A DNA stretch of 39,556 nt from Pseudonocardia sulfidoxydans NBRC 16205 (GCF_007989085.1 NZ_BJVJ01000055.1:1-39556), one strand, 5' to 3'; counted from the stretch's first letter, positions 15,162 through 24,984 are shown. Notes: generated by a model from the sequence alone, not told the origin. A program made the numbers and translations.

Positions 15162-15950
15162 ATGCGCGTGCACGTGGTCTCCGACGTCCACGGCAATGTC
15201 GAGGGGCTCGCCCGGGCGGGCGACGGTGCCGACGCGCTCGTCGTCCTCGGCGACCTCGTCGACTTCATCGACTACGGCGACCCCGCGGGCGGGATCGTCG
15301 GCACCGTCCTGGGTGCGGAGGTGAGCGGCCGGCTGGCGCAGCTGCGCCGCATCGGTGACCGGAACGCGTTGCGCGAGTACGCGACCGCGGCCTGGGCGGC
15401 GGTCCGCGACCCGCGGGCGCTGGTCGAGGAGGCGATCGCCGAGCAGTACGCGCGGATGTTCGCGGTGCTGTCCGCGCCGACCTGGGCGATCCCCGGCAAC
15501 GTCGACGTCCCGCACCTGTGGCCGGCCCACGCCGGCCCGGACGTGCAGCTCGTCGACGGCAAGGTGGCCGAGATCGGCGGGCTGCGGTTCGCGTTCGTCG
15601 GCGGGGCGCCGCTGCCGCCGGGCGTGCCCTTCCGGCCGGGTCCGGCGTGGCGGCCGCACCTGGTGTCGTGGGAGGAGTACGCGGCGGTCGTCGACGGGTT
15701 CTCGAACGTCGACGTGCTGTGCAGCCACGTGCCGCCCGCGATCACGGAACTGGCCTACGACACGGTCACCCGTGGGCCCGAGGTGACCGGGCCCGGCCTG
15801 CTCGGGGTGATCGACCGCGACCGGCCGCGCGCCGCGCTGTCGGGCCACGTCCACCAGCCGCTGTCGCGGCGGGTGCGCCGTGGACGCACCGAATGTGTGA
15901 ACGTCGGCTACTTCCGCCGCAACCCGGTGCCGTACGTGCTGCGGTGGTGA
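15162..15950 (+). CDS. Calcineurin-like metallophosphoesterase
   Basis: A 262-residue dinuclear metal phosphoesterase. The five family motifs are visible: SDVHGN (D-x-H, residues about 7-11), GDLVDF (about 33-38), GNVDVP (GNxD in place of GNHD/GNCD), CSHVPP (about 192-197) and SGHVHQP (GHxH, about 227-233). An insertion of about 60 residues lies between motifs 2 and 3. Substrate unknown. The ATG at 15162 is preferred over the upstream start at 15129 because of the -10 hexamer 7 nt upstream and because the upstream codons lie in the palindrome. It has no counterpart in the M. tuberculosis gene order that I recall. Confidence 0.88.
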   Translation: MRVHVVSDVHGNVEGLARAGDGADALVVLGDLVDFIDYGDPAGGIVGTVLGAEVSGRLAQLRRIGDRNALREYATAAWAAVRDPRALVEEAIAEQYARMFAVLSAPTWAIPGNVDVPHLWPAHAGPDVQLVDGKVAEIGGLRFAFVGGAPLPPGVPFRPGPAWRPHLVSWEEYAAVVDGFSNVDVLCSHVPPAITELAYDTVTRGPEVTGPGLLGVIDRDRPRAALSGHVHQPLSRRVRRGRTECVNVGYFRRNPVPYVLRW

Positions 15951-15973
15951 CGGTCGCGGCGGCCCCGGGGCGG

Positions 15974-15979
15974 TAACCT
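15974..15979 (+). promoter_or_regulatory. -10 element of the second SRPBCC gene
   Basis: TAACCT, 6 nt before the ATG at 15986, consistent with leaderless transcription. Confidence 0.55.
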
Positions 15980-15985
15980 CCGCGC

Positions 15986-16423
15986 ATGGCCGACGCGACC
16001 ACGTCCTCGATCTCGATCGCCGCGGACCCGCAGCGGGTGATGGCGGTCATCGCCGACTTCGAGGCGTACCCGAAGTGGGCGGAGCAGATGAAGACGGTCG
16101 AGATCCTCGACGAGGGCGCCGACGGCCGGGCCCGGCGCGTGAGGTTCACGATGGACGCCGGCCCCATCAAGGACTCCTACACCCTCGACTACGACTGGGC
16201 GCCCGACGGGAGCTCGGTCAGCTGGAACCTGGTCAAGGGCCAGATGCAGAAGGCGCAGAACGGCTCCTACGTGCTCGAGGGCGACGCCTCGTCGACGACG
16301 GTCACCTACTCGCTCGCCGTGGACCTCAGCATCCCGATGATCGGCATGCTGCGCCGCAAGGCCGAGAAGGTCATCATCGACACCGCGCTGAAGGGCCTCA
16401 AGCGCCGCGTCGAACAGGGCTGA
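15986..16423 (+). CDS. SRPBCC family protein (Rv2185c/TB16.3-type)
   Basis: A 145-residue cyclase/dehydrase-like helix-grip protein: SSISIAADPQRVMAVIADFEAYPKWAEQMKTVEILDEG at the start, a beta-rich middle and the C-terminal helix RRKAEKVIIDTALKGLKRRV. Length and sequence fit Rv2185c (144 aa). It precedes an ArsA-like ATPase, as in mycobacteria, so the two may act together, but the ATPase has its own -10. Ligand unknown. Confidence 0.88.
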   Translation: MADATTSSISIAADPQRVMAVIADFEAYPKWAEQMKTVEILDEGADGRARRVRFTMDAGPIKDSYTLDYDWAPDGSSVSWNLVKGQMQKAQNGSYVLEGDASSTTVTYSLAVDLSIPMIGMLRRKAEKVIIDTALKGLKRRVEQG

Positions 16424-16436
16424 CCCACCCCGCCGC

Positions 16437-16442
16437 TACGCT
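16437..16442 (+). promoter_or_regulatory. -10 element of the ArsA-like ATPase operon
   Basis: TACGCT, 6 nt before the ATG at 16449, consistent with leaderless transcription of the ATPase, Cys-cluster and ROK genes. Confidence 0.5.
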
Positions 16443-16448
16443 GGCCGG

Positions 16449-17699
16449 ATGCGGGTCGTGCTGTTCACCGGCAAGGGCGGGGTCGGGAAGACCACCCTGT
16501 CCGCGGCCACCGCCGCCACGCTGGCGCGGTCGGGCCGCAAGACGTTGGTCGTGTCGACGGACCCGGCCCACTCCCTGGGCGACGCGCTCGACGCGGACCT
16601 CGACGGTGAGCCTCGTGAGCTGCCAGGCGTCGGTGGGTTGTTCGCCGCGCACGTCGACACCCGGACGTTGCTCGACGGCGCGTGGGGCACCCTGCAGGGA
16701 CACCTGCGGGCGTTGCTCGCCGGGATCGGGGTCGACGAGATCCTCGCCGACGAGCTGACGGTGCTGCCCGGGGTCGAGGACCTGCTCGCGCTCTCAGAGG
16801 TGCGCCGCCTCGCCGAGACCGGGCCGTGGGAGGTCGTGGTCGTCGACTGCGGGCCCACGGCGGAGACGTTGCGCCTGCTCGCGTTGCCAGAGGCGCTGGC
16901 CGGCTACCTGGAGCGGCTCTTCCCCGCGCACCGGCGCGCCGTCCGCGGGATGCTCGCGGGCCTGGCGGGCAAAGGCCCGGCCGAGTCCGCGGTCCGCCTC
17001 GACCGCACCGTCGACGCCCTCGACGCGCTGGCCGAGCAGCTCGGCGGGCTCGCCTCCCTGATCACCGACCCGGCCCGCAGCAGCGTGCGGCTGGTCCTCA
17101 CCCCGGAGCGGGTCGTCGCCGCCGAGACCCGCCGCACGCGTACAGCCCTTGCGCTGCACGGCATCCGGGTCGACGGGCTGGTCGCCAACCGGGTCGTGCC
17201 GGCGCCGCCGCCGTCGCTGCGCGGGCCCGCCGCAGCGTGGCTGCGGGAACGCAACGCCGAACAGCGGGCCGTCCTCGACGAGCTGGCGCTGGGTGCCGAC
17301 GGGGCCGCGGTCCGGATCGTCGGGTACACCGCCGCCGAGCCCACGGGCGTCACCGCTCTGCTGGAGCTGGCCGACGACCTCTACGGCGACGACGACCCCG
17401 TCCCGCCGCCGGGAGCCGTCGAGCCTGCGCTCACCGTGCGCCGCACCGCGGGTGAGGGCACCGCGCTCGACTCCGAGTTCGCGCTCGACCTGCGACTGCC
17501 CGGCGCCGACTCCGGCCCGCTCGATCTGGTCCGGGTCGGCGACGAGCTGGTCGTCACCGTCGGGTTCGCGCGCCGCCCGGTGACGCTGCCGTCGGTGCTG
17601 CGCCGCTGCGAGGTCGTCGACGCCCGCCTCGACGGCGCCGGTGACGCGGCGGTCCTGAGCGTGACGTTCCGGCCCGACCCGGCTGCGTGGATGCGATGA
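16449..17699 (+). CDS. ArsA/Get3-like P-loop ATPase (Rv2184c-type)
   Basis: A 416-residue SIMIBI-class ATPase: deviant Walker A GKGGVGKTTLS (residues about 8-18), switch I STDPAHSLGDAL, switch II VVVDCGPTAETLRLL and an A-loop region around VANRVVP. The C-terminus (about 320-416) is a beta-rich crystallin-like extension (LDLRLPGAD...VRVGDELVVTVGFARR) seen in actinobacterial ArsA homologues. No cysteine cluster for arsenite binding is apparent, so metal efflux is unlikely; a role in tail-anchored or envelope protein handling is speculation. First gene of a three-gene unit: its stop overlaps the next start (ATGA). Confidence 0.9.
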   Translation: MRVVLFTGKGGVGKTTLSAATAATLARSGRKTLVVSTDPAHSLGDALDADLDGEPRELPGVGGLFAAHVDTRTLLDGAWGTLQGHLRALLAGIGVDEILADELTVLPGVEDLLALSEVRRLAETGPWEVVVVDCGPTAETLRLLALPEALAGYLERLFPAHRRAVRGMLAGLAGKGPAESAVRLDRTVDALDALAEQLGGLASLITDPARSSVRLVLTPERVVAAETRRTRTALALHGIRVDGLVANRVVPAPPPSLRGPAAAWLRERNAEQRAVLDELALGADGAAVRIVGYTAAEPTGVTALLELADDLYGDDDPVPPPGAVEPALTVRRTAGEGTALDSEFALDLRLPGADSGPLDLVRVGDELVVTVGFARRPVTLPSVLRRCEVVDARLDGAGDAAVLSVTFRPDPAAWMR

Positions 17700-18067
17700 C
17701 CTCTCCTGATCCGGAGGCCGGGCCGACCTGCGACGGGCATTCGGGCGTCGCGGGGGAGGCCCGCGCCCTGCTCGCGGGCCTGATCGACCGGCTGCAGCCG
17801 ATGCTCGACCGGTATCTCGGCGGTCCCGTGACCCCCTCGGAGAACACCACGTGTGCCTCCTGCCCGGTGTGCGCGCTCGTCGCGGTGCTCCGTGGTGAAC
17901 GTCCCGAGCTCGGGGCCCAGCTCGCCGAGCACGCGTCCGGGCTGCTCGCCGTCCTGCGCGCGGCACTCGACGAGGGCGCCGGCGCCACGGCCCCGCCCGG
18001 CCCGCCCACCGGCGACGAGCAGCCGTGCCGACCCACGGTGCAGCGCATCACCGTGACCCGCGGATGA
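17696..18067 (+). CDS. Small Cys-cluster protein (Rv2183c-type)
   Basis: A 123-residue hypothetical with an amphipathic helix region (EARALLAGLIDRLQPMLDRYL), then C-A-S-C-P-V-C at about residues 54-60, a probable metal site, and a helical segment followed by a Pro-rich tail. By position and size it matches Rv2183c. The ATG at 17696 overlaps the ATPase stop (ATGA), preferred over the GTG at 17687. Its own stop overlaps the ROK kinase start. Function unknown; coupling to the ArsA-like ATPase suggests a partner protein (inference). Confidence 0.8.
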   Translation: MTSPDPEAGPTCDGHSGVAGEARALLAGLIDRLQPMLDRYLGGPVTPSENTTCASCPVCALVAVLRGERPELGAQLAEHASGLLAVLRAALDEGAGATAPPGPPTGDEQPCRPTVQRITVTRG

Positions 18068-19059
18068 GCGCCGCGGACCCCGAGCAGGTGCTCGCTGTCG
18101 GCGTCGACGTCGGCGGAACCAGCGTCCGGGCGGGTGTGGTCGACGCCGAGGGCCAGATCCTCGACACCGTCCGCGCACCCACCCCCGCCGGGGAGGAGGC
18201 GCTGGAGGAGACGATCGCCGGCGCCGTGGGCGAGCTGGCCCGCCGGCACCCGGTGCGCGCCACCGGTCTCGCGCTCGCCGGGTTCGTCGCCCCCGGCGGC
18301 GACACCGTCCGCTACGCACCACACCTGTCGTGGCGCGACGCGCCCGTCGCGACCCGGGTCGGCGCCCGGCTGGGCCTGCCGACCGTCGTCGAGCACGACG
18401 CCAACGCCGCCGCGCTGGCCGAACGGCGATTCGGGGCGGCCGCGGGCGCGTCGACCGCTGTGTTCGTCGCCCTGGGAACCGGGATCGGGGCGGCCCTGCT
18501 GATCGGTGGGGAGCTGTTCCGCGGTGCCCACGGCGTCGCTCCCGAGCTGGGCCACGTGCGGGTGGTGCCCGACGGGCGGCCGTGCCCGTGCGGCAAACGT
18601 GGCTGCTGGGAGCGCTACTGCAGCGGCACCGCGCTCGCCACGACCGCGCTGGAGCTCCTTGCCGCCGACCGGTCGGGCGGGTCCGTCCTCGCCCGCGACG
18701 CCGCCGCCGACCCGGGGAGGATCAGCGGGCAGCGTGTCGCCGCCGCCGCGCGCGAGGGCGACCGGGTCGCCCGCCGGGCCGTGGCCGAGCTCGGGCACTG
18801 GCTGGGGGAGGGCCTCGCCATGGTCGCCGACGTGTTCGACCCGGAGCTGGTCGTCGTCGGGGGCGGGGTGTCGGGGTCGGCGCCGCTGTTCCTCGACGCC
18901 GCCCGCGAGCGGTACGCGCGCGTCGTGACCGGTGCCGGACACCGGCCGCTCGCGCGGATCCGCACGGCCCAGCTGGGCGACGCCGCCGCGGTCGTCGGGG
19001 CGGCGCAGCTGGCCCGTGAGGCCGTCACCGCGGAGCCCGGTGCCGCGGTGGCGGGCTGA
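18064..19059 (+). CDS. ROK family glucokinase
   Basis: Cytoplasmic sugar kinase of the ROK family, most likely glucokinase (glucose to glucose-6-phosphate). The 331-residue protein has the phosphate-binding GVDVGGTSVRAGVVD near the N-terminus, the catalytic region VVEHDANAAALAE, LGTGIGAALLIGGELFRGAHGVAPELGH, the ROK zinc motif CPCGKRGCWE, and the C-terminal VVGGGVSG adenosine motif. It overlaps the preceding gene by 4 nt (ATGA), making ATPase, Cys-cluster protein and kinase one coupled unit; the kinase is an addition relative to the mycobacterial order. Confidence 0.9.
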   Translation: MSAADPEQVLAVGVDVGGTSVRAGVVDAEGQILDTVRAPTPAGEEALEETIAGAVGELARRHPVRATGLALAGFVAPGGDTVRYAPHLSWRDAPVATRVGARLGLPTVVEHDANAAALAERRFGAAAGASTAVFVALGTGIGAALLIGGELFRGAHGVAPELGHVRVVPDGRPCPCGKRGCWERYCSGTALATTALELLAADRSGGSVLARDAAADPGRISGQRVAAAAREGDRVARRAVAELGHWLGEGLAMVADVFDPELVVVGGGVSGSAPLFLDAARERYARVVTGAGHRPLARIRTAQLGDAAAVVGAAQLAREAVTAEPGAAVAG

Positions 19060-19068
19060 CCCGCAGCG

Positions 19069-19608
19069 TCAGAGGACCGCGCCGTCGTCGTCCTCGTCGG
19101 GGTCGTCGTCGGCCGGGGTGGGCCACAGCCGCAGCACCAGCCAGCCCAGGCCCGCGGCCAGCGACAACAACCCCAGGGGCAGGCCGTACACCGACGACAT
19201 GCCCAGCACGCTCGGCGCCACGACCAGCAGCAACCCCAATGCGAGCAGCGCGATGCCGACGATCGCGGGCGGGCCCAGCCGCGGCAGCGGCGGCGGCTCG
19301 GGCGGGACGAAGTGCTCGTCGGGGTCGATGTCGGTGTCGGAGCCGGGGTCGGAGCCGGTGTCCGGGGGCCGCTCGTCCGCCTGGGGACGGGTGACGCCGC
19401 GAGCGGGGGTCGTCTCGTCGTCGCGGGGAGCGGTGGGCCGCTCGGCAACGGGCGCGACCGCGGCGGTCGGCGCGTCCTCGTCGGGCCACTCGGGGACCGA
19501 GCCCTCGCTGCGCCACGCCGCGACGATCCGGTCGAACTCGTCGATCTCGTGGTCACGATCGGACCCGCCGGTACCGGGGGCGCCGCGATCGTCGGGATCG
19601 TGGTTCAA
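19069..19608 (-). CDS. Membrane protein with acidic cytoplasmic N-domain
   Basis: A 179-residue protein of no recognised family. The first 110 residues are hydrophilic and acidic (HEIDEFDRIVAAWRSEGSVPEWPDED is the only conserved-looking part), followed by a Pro/Asp-rich linker and two hydrophobic helices (about 112-130 and 138-160), ending in a short acidic tail DDDPDEDDDG. The TTG at 19608 is chosen because a GGGAGG Shine-Dalgarno lies 6 nt upstream; the longer upstream frame has no such site. It converges on the ROK kinase gene with a 9-bp gap and is divergent from the acyltransferase gene. Confidence 0.7.
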   Translation of the reverse strand: MNHDPDDRGAPGTGGSDRDHEIDEFDRIVAAWRSEGSVPEWPDEDAPTAAVAPVAERPTAPRDDETTPARGVTRPQADERPPDTGSDPGSDTDIDPDEHFVPPEPPPLPRLGPPAIVGIALLALGLLLVVAPSVLGMSSVYGLPLGLLSLAAGLGWLVLRLWPTPADDDPDEDDDGAVL

Positions 19609-19818
19609 CCGGCACCTCCCGTGCTCGTCCTGCCCCGGCTGGGGTCCGGGACGACGCTGTCCGCCCATCCTGACACGTCGGGCGCCGAATCGGTCAGCCC
19701 CGATCGCCATCGTGACCGGACGGCGTCCGTTTCGTCCCGAACACGTGCATCGGACGCCTGGCGCCACGCCGCGCCGACCCGGGTGCGCCATCGGCTGGCG
19801 GCTGCCGGGGGCCGTCCG

Positions 19819-19824
19819 TAGGCT
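19819..19824 (+). promoter_or_regulatory. -10 element of the acyltransferase gene
   Basis: TAGGCT, 32 nt before the GTG at 19857. A GGAGGGGAG Shine-Dalgarno (19839-19847) lies in the short leader, so this gene is leadered unlike most neighbours. Confidence 0.45.
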
Positions 19825-19856
19825 GTGCGGCGTCGAGCGGAGGGGAGCCCGCGCCG

Positions 19857-20573
19857 GTGCTGTACTGGTGGTCGAAGTTCGTGCTGCTCGGACCGTTGAT
19901 GCGGCTGCTGTGCCGACCGACGATCGAGGGCCTGGACAATGTGCCGGAGCACGGCGGCGCGATCCTCGCGAGCAACCACCTCGCCGTCGTCGACTCCTTC
20001 TTCCTGCCGCTGCTCGTGCCGCGGCGCATCACGTTCCTCGCCAAGCGCGAGTACTTCACCGAGCCCGGCGTGATCGGGTTCCTGAAGAAGCAGTTCTTCA
20101 CCGGCGTCGGCCAGGTGCCGGTCGACCGCTCCGGCGGGTCCGCCGCCCAGGACGCCATGGACACCGCGGTGCGGCTGCTGCGCGAGGGCAGGCTGCTCGG
20201 CATCTACCCCGAGGGCACCCGCTCACCCGACGGCCGGCTCTACAAGGGCAAGACCGGTGTGGCGCGGATGGCGCTCGAGGCGGGCGTGCCCGTCGTCCCG
20301 GTCGCGATGATCGGCACCGACAAGGTCAACCCGATCGGCTCGCGCATGTGGAAGCCCCATCACGTCCACATCAAGGTGGGGGAGCCGCTCGACTTCTCGC
20401 GCTACGCCGGCATGGCCGGCGACCGGTTCATCGAGCGCTCGATGACCGACGAGATCATGTACTCGCTGATGGAGCTGTCCGGACAGACCTACGTCGACCT
20501 CTACGCCGCGTCGGTCAAGGAGAAGGCCGCGGCCGAGGCGGCCGACCGCGTGCCCGGCACCCGGGCGGGATGA
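19857..20573 (+). CDS. PlsC-family 1-acylglycerol-3-phosphate acyltransferase (Rv2182c-type)
   Basis: Membrane-associated acyltransferase that transfers an acyl chain to lysophosphatidic acid or a related acceptor. The 238-residue protein shows the catalytic HX4D motif NHLAVVD (H41, D46), the glycerol-phosphate motif YPEGTRS (about 118-124) and the later VPVVPVAMIG. The GTG at 19857 (VLYWWSK) has a strong Shine-Dalgarno. Position and length match Rv2182c, among other envelope lipid genes (PimB', FadD15). Confidence 0.92.
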   Translation: MLYWWSKFVLLGPLMRLLCRPTIEGLDNVPEHGGAILASNHLAVVDSFFLPLLVPRRITFLAKREYFTEPGVIGFLKKQFFTGVGQVPVDRSGGSAAQDAMDTAVRLLREGRLLGIYPEGTRSPDGRLYKGKTGVARMALEAGVPVVPVAMIGTDKVNPIGSRMWKPHHVHIKVGEPLDFSRYAGMAGDRFIERSMTDEIMYSLMELSGQTYVDLYAASVKEKAAAEAADRVPGTRAG

Positions 20574-20743
20574 GCCCCCGAGCCGGACGAGCGCCCGACG
20601 CAGCACCCGGCGTGCCGAGTCGGTCACGTCCGAATCCTGACGAGGATTTCGTCGCGGCGTCGTGACCTGCGGGGATCGTCGCGGAATCGGTGTTGCGCCG
20701 GGGTCGGACCCGGGCACGCGGGGCGCCGTCTCGGACGGGTCCG

Positions 20744-20749
20744 TACGCT
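20744..20749 (+). promoter_or_regulatory. Possible -10 element of the exoribonuclease gene
   Basis: TACGCT, 78 nt before the ATG at 20828. The 254-bp gap from 20574 to 20827 shows no gene. Confidence 0.35.
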
Positions 20750-20827
20750 CGTCGGCGGCCCGGAGCACGCGGCCGACCTGTCCGGGCGACCGGCCGGGCG
20801 CACGAGGACCAGCCAGAACGGAACGGA

Positions 20828-21316
20828 ATGCGGTTCTTCTACGACTGCGAGTTCATCGAGGACGGCACGACGATCGACCTGGTGTCGATCGGTGTGGTGG
20901 GCGAGGACGGACGCGAGTTCTACGCCGTCTCCACGGAGTTCGACCCGGGCCGGGCCGGGGCCTGGGTGCGGGCCAACGTGCTGCCGAAGCTCCCGTCGCC
21001 CTCGGACAGGGCGTGGCGGTCGCGTGCGGCGATCCGTTCGGACCTGCTGGCGTTCCTCACCGGTGCGCCCGGGGACGTGGAGCTGTGGGCGTGGATCGCC
21101 GCGTACGACCACGTCGCGCTGTGCCAGCTGTGGGGAGCGATGCCGGCGCTGCCGCGGGCGCTGCCCCGGTTCACCCGCGAGCTGCGCCAGCGCTGGGAGG
21201 ACGCCGGGCGGCCCCCGCTGCCGCCGCCGTCGTCGGACGCCCACGACGCGCTGGCCGACGCCCGGCTCAACGTCCGGCGCTGGGAGGCCATCGAGTCGGC
21301 GGTCGCGGCCCGCTGA
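20828..21316 (+). CDS. DEDDh 3'-5' exoribonuclease (Rv2179c-type)
   Basis: A compact 162-residue RNase-T-like exonuclease. The catalytic acids are seen in FYDCEFIEDG (D6, E8), AAYDHVALC and the ExoIII-like DAHDALADARLN, with His preceding the last Asp. Length and the DCEFIED start match Rv2179c, described as a DEDDh exoribonuclease degrading 3' RNA overhangs. The ATG at 20828 has only a weak GGA upstream; longer in-frame starts read into low-complexity Arg-rich sequence and are rejected. Confidence 0.9.
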   Translation: MRFFYDCEFIEDGTTIDLVSIGVVGEDGREFYAVSTEFDPGRAGAWVRANVLPKLPSPSDRAWRSRAAIRSDLLAFLTGAPGDVELWAWIAAYDHVALCQLWGAMPALPRALPRFTRELRQRWEDAGRPPLPPPSSDAHDALADARLNVRRWEAIESAVAAR

Positions 21317-21337
21317 GCCGCGACCGCCGACCCCGCA

Positions 21338-21481
21338 TCAGGTGAAGATGCTCACCCCGCCCGGGCCGACGAGCAGACCGACGATGATCAGCACGATGCC
21401 CCACAGCAGCTGACGACGGACGATCGCCACGATGCCGGCGACGACCAGGATGACCGCGAGGATCCAGAGGAGGGTTGCCAT
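21338..21481 (-). CDS. Small hydrophobic GPGG-motif membrane protein
   Basis: A 47-residue protein, essentially two membrane segments (LLWILAVILVVAGIVAIV and LLWGIVLIIVGLLVG) ending GPGGVSIFT. Short actinobacterial proteins with the same ending are familiar, but no function is known to me. The ATG at 21481 is used; a GTG four codons upstream would add MYPSG. It converges with the exoribonuclease gene and is divergent from aroG. Confidence 0.65.
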   Translation of the reverse strand: MATLLWILAVILVVAGIVAIVRRQLLWGIVLIIVGLLVGPGGVSIFT

Positions 21482-21630
21482 GCCGGAGGGGTACACCCCG
21501 AGTCCGATGTGGAATCGGTCCGTCCGGGTGACGACTGCCTCCGGTCGGAGCAGCGGCTCCACGGACGGCGTACCCCGAACGGTCGGCCGGACAGCGCCGG
21601 GCCGCGCGCCGTGCGGCTTCCGTCACGGCT

Positions 21631-21636
21631 TAACCT
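21631..21636 (+). promoter_or_regulatory. -10 element of aroG
   Basis: TAACCT, 7 nt before the GTG at 21644. This fixes the start and gives exactly the M. tuberculosis AroG length. Confidence 0.6.
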
Positions 21637-21643
21637 GACGGGT

Positions 21644-23032
<1,389 letters not shown>

Positions 23033-23040
23033 GCCCGGAT

Positions 23041-24762
23041 TCAGAACACCGTCAACGTGATCGTGGTGCCGCGGGGCAGCGCCTCGCCCGCGTCCGGGTA
23101 CTGCGCGACCACGCGGCCGTTGTCGCGGTCGCCGAAGGGGAAGTCGGACTCGGTCTCGACGTCGAACCCCGCCTCGCGCAGCGCCTGCGTGGCCTGCTCG
23201 ACCCGCATCCCGACGACGTAGGGCACCTCGACGTTCTTGGGCTGCTCGCCCTTGCTCAGCACGAGGGTGACCGGCGCACCGATGGGCAGCGCGCTGCCGG
23301 CGACAGGATCGGTACGCAGGACCGCGCCCTCGGGGACGCTGTCGCTGAACTCGGTGGCCGCGACGGAACGCACCGGCGTGAGGTCGTTGTCGCGCAGCTG
23401 CTGCTCGACCGCCGCGACCGCCGCACCCGGCGCCACGGCCGGCACCACGGGCCGCCCGCTCGACACCGTCAGCGACACATGCGCGCCCCGCAGCAGCCGC
23501 GACTGCGGCGCCGGGTCGGCCTGCGCGACCACATCGGCCGCGATCGAGTCGTGGTGCTTCTCGCTGACCGTCACGACCAGGTCGGAGTCGGCCAGCAGCT
23601 TCTCCGCCGCCGACCGGTCGAGCCCGACGACCGACGGCATCGCCGTCCACCGCCCCGACCCCAGCCACCACGCCGTGCCCGCCACCGCGAGCCCGAGGAC
23701 CAGCACGACCGCGATCCACAACGCCAGCCAGCGCCTGCTGCGCCTGCGGGCCGCGTGATGGGCCGGCGGTGCGGGCGGGGTGGCGTCGGGGCCGAACGGG
23801 TCGGCCACCGGGGGACGTTCCATCGTGCGCGTGCCGCTCGGCCCGGCCAGGCGCGCCGCGGGCACCGTCAGCTGCTCCTCCACGGGACGCACCGGCGGGC
23901 GCACCGGGACCTGCGGGACACCGAGGCGGTCGCGCACCGCCCGCAGCGCCGCGAGGAACGCCGCCGCGTCGGGCGGGCGGGCCGCCGGGTCGCGCCGGGT
24001 GGCGGCCAGGACCAGCTCGTCGAGCTCCGGGGGGACGTCGCCCGCCACCTGCGACGGGGCCGGGACGTCCTCGTTGACGTGGCGCAGCGCCACCGTGATC
24101 GGGACGTCGGCCACGTACGGCGGGGAGCCGGTGAGCAGCTCGTAGAGCACGATCCCGGCGGAGTAGACGTCGCTGCGGGCGTCGGCCGCGCCGCTGGCCA
24201 CCTGCTCGGGGGACAGGTAGGCGAGCGTGCCCATGATCATGCCCGCGTGGCTCGCCCCGCTCTGCGCGGCCGCGGTGACCAGGCCGAAGTCGGCGACCTT
24301 CACCTCGCCGTTCTCCGAGATCAGCACGTTCTCGGGCTTCACGTCGCGGTGCACCATGCCGAGGCGGTGCGCCTCGGCCAGCCCCGCCAGCACCGGCTCC
24401 ATGACCGCGAACGCCGTGGGCACGCCGACCGCACCCCGCACCCGCAGCACATCGCGCAGCGTGCCGCCCTGCACCAGCTCCATGACCAGGAACAACGCAC
24501 CGTCCGGGCCGTCGCCCTGGTCGTGCACGTCGACCACGGCCGGGTGGTCGATCCGGGCCGCGAGCCGGGCCTCGCGCTCGAAACGGGTCCGGAACGCGGG
24601 GTCGGCCGCCATGCCGCCGTCCATCACCTTGATCGCGACGGGACGGTCCAGCCGGGTGTCGACGCCGTGGTAGACCGTCGACATGCCGCCCTTGGCGATC
24701 ACCCCGCCGACGCGGTAGCGCGCGTCCAGCAGCGCACCTGCGAATCCGGTCGGGGCGTTCAC
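23041..24762 (-). CDS. pknL: PASTA-domain Ser/Thr protein kinase, PknL-type
   Basis: Membrane sensor kinase. Residues 16-275 are a complete Hanks-type kinase: glycine loop GVIAKGGMSTVY, ATP-binding K45 (VAIKVMD), catalytic HRDVKPEN (138-145), DFG (158-160) and the APE-like SPEQ. A juxtamembrane Pro-rich linker, one TM helix (about 345-367) and three extracellular PASTA domains follow, ending at 573. PASTA domains bind muropeptides. M. tuberculosis PknL lacks PASTA domains, while the corynebacterial one has them, so this is the longer form. Position next to the Rv2175c homologue, a known PknL substrate in M. tuberculosis, supports the assignment. The GTG at 24762 follows a TACCGT -10 by 6 nt. 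Confidence 0.93.
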   Translation of the reverse strand: MNAPTGFAGALLDARYRVGGVIAKGGMSTVYHGVDTRLDRPVAIKVMDGGMAADPAFRTRFEREARLAARIDHPAVVDVHDQGDGPDGALFLVMELVQGGTLRDVLRVRGAVGVPTAFAVMEPVLAGLAEAHRLGMVHRDVKPENVLISENGEVKVADFGLVTAAAQSGASHAGMIMGTLAYLSPEQVASGAADARSDVYSAGIVLYELLTGSPPYVADVPITVALRHVNEDVPAPSQVAGDVPPELDELVLAATRRDPAARPPDAAAFLAALRAVRDRLGVPQVPVRPPVRPVEEQLTVPAARLAGPSGTRTMERPPVADPFGPDATPPAPPAHHAARRRSRRWLALWIAVVLVLGLAVAGTAWWLGSGRWTAMPSVVGLDRSAAEKLLADSDLVVTVSEKHHDSIAADVVAQADPAPQSRLLRGAHVSLTVSSGRPVVPAVAPGAAVAAVEQQLRDNDLTPVRSVAATEFSDSVPEGAVLRTDPVAGSALPIGAPVTLVLSKGEQPKNVEVPYVVGMRVEQATQALREAGFDVETESDFPFGDRDNGRVVAQYPDAGEALPRGTTITLTVF

Positions 24763-24768
24763 CCCCCG

Positions 24769-24774
24769 ACGGTA
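24769..24774 (-). promoter_or_regulatory. -10 element of pknL
   Basis: TACCGT on the minus strand, 6 nt before the GTG start, consistent with leaderless transcription. It is divergent from the 77-bp repeat region. Confidence 0.5.
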
Positions 24775-24828
24775 CCGTCCGGTCGGACGCTGCCCGCCAT
24801 CGCCGCTGTTGTGGCATCCTTTCGCGCT

Positions 24829-24909
24829 GTGAGTGAGCGTCAGCGAACGAACCGACGGCACAGCGTGTCCGCGAAGCGTCGGCCGAGCTTTGGCGAGGCC
24901 GGACGATGA
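24829..24909 (+). CDS. Leader mini-ORF 1 (26 codons) in 77-bp repeat unit 1
   Basis: GTG at 24829 opens 26 codons (starting VSERQRTNRRHS, ending FGEAGR) and its TGA overlaps the ATG of the next copy. A CATCCT hexamer at 24815-24820 lies 8 nt upstream, so this GTG may be the 5' end of the mRNA. The product would be strongly basic, with seven Arg. Whether the peptide matters or only its translation is unknown. Confidence 0.35.
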   Translation: MSERQRTNRRHSVSAKRRPSFGEAGR

Positions 24910-24984
24910 GTGAGCGTCAGCGAACGAACCGACGGCACAGCGTGTCCGCGAAGCGTCGGCCGAGCTTTGGCGAGGCCGGACGGT
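24831..24984 (+). repeat. Tandem 77-bp direct repeat, two copies
   Basis: Units 24831-24907 and 24908-24984 are identical except for one base near the end of the unit (CGA in one, CGG in the other). A third start of the unit, GAGTGAG, at 24985 is the beginning of the downstream gene. The period of 77, one less than 26 codons, makes each stop overlap the next start codon. Confidence 0.9.

Noticed and set aside
17681..17689. GTG 17687 as start of the Cys-cluster gene
   Set aside because: ATG 17696 overlaps the ATPase stop in the ATGA manner used repeatedly here and gives a cleaner N-terminus.
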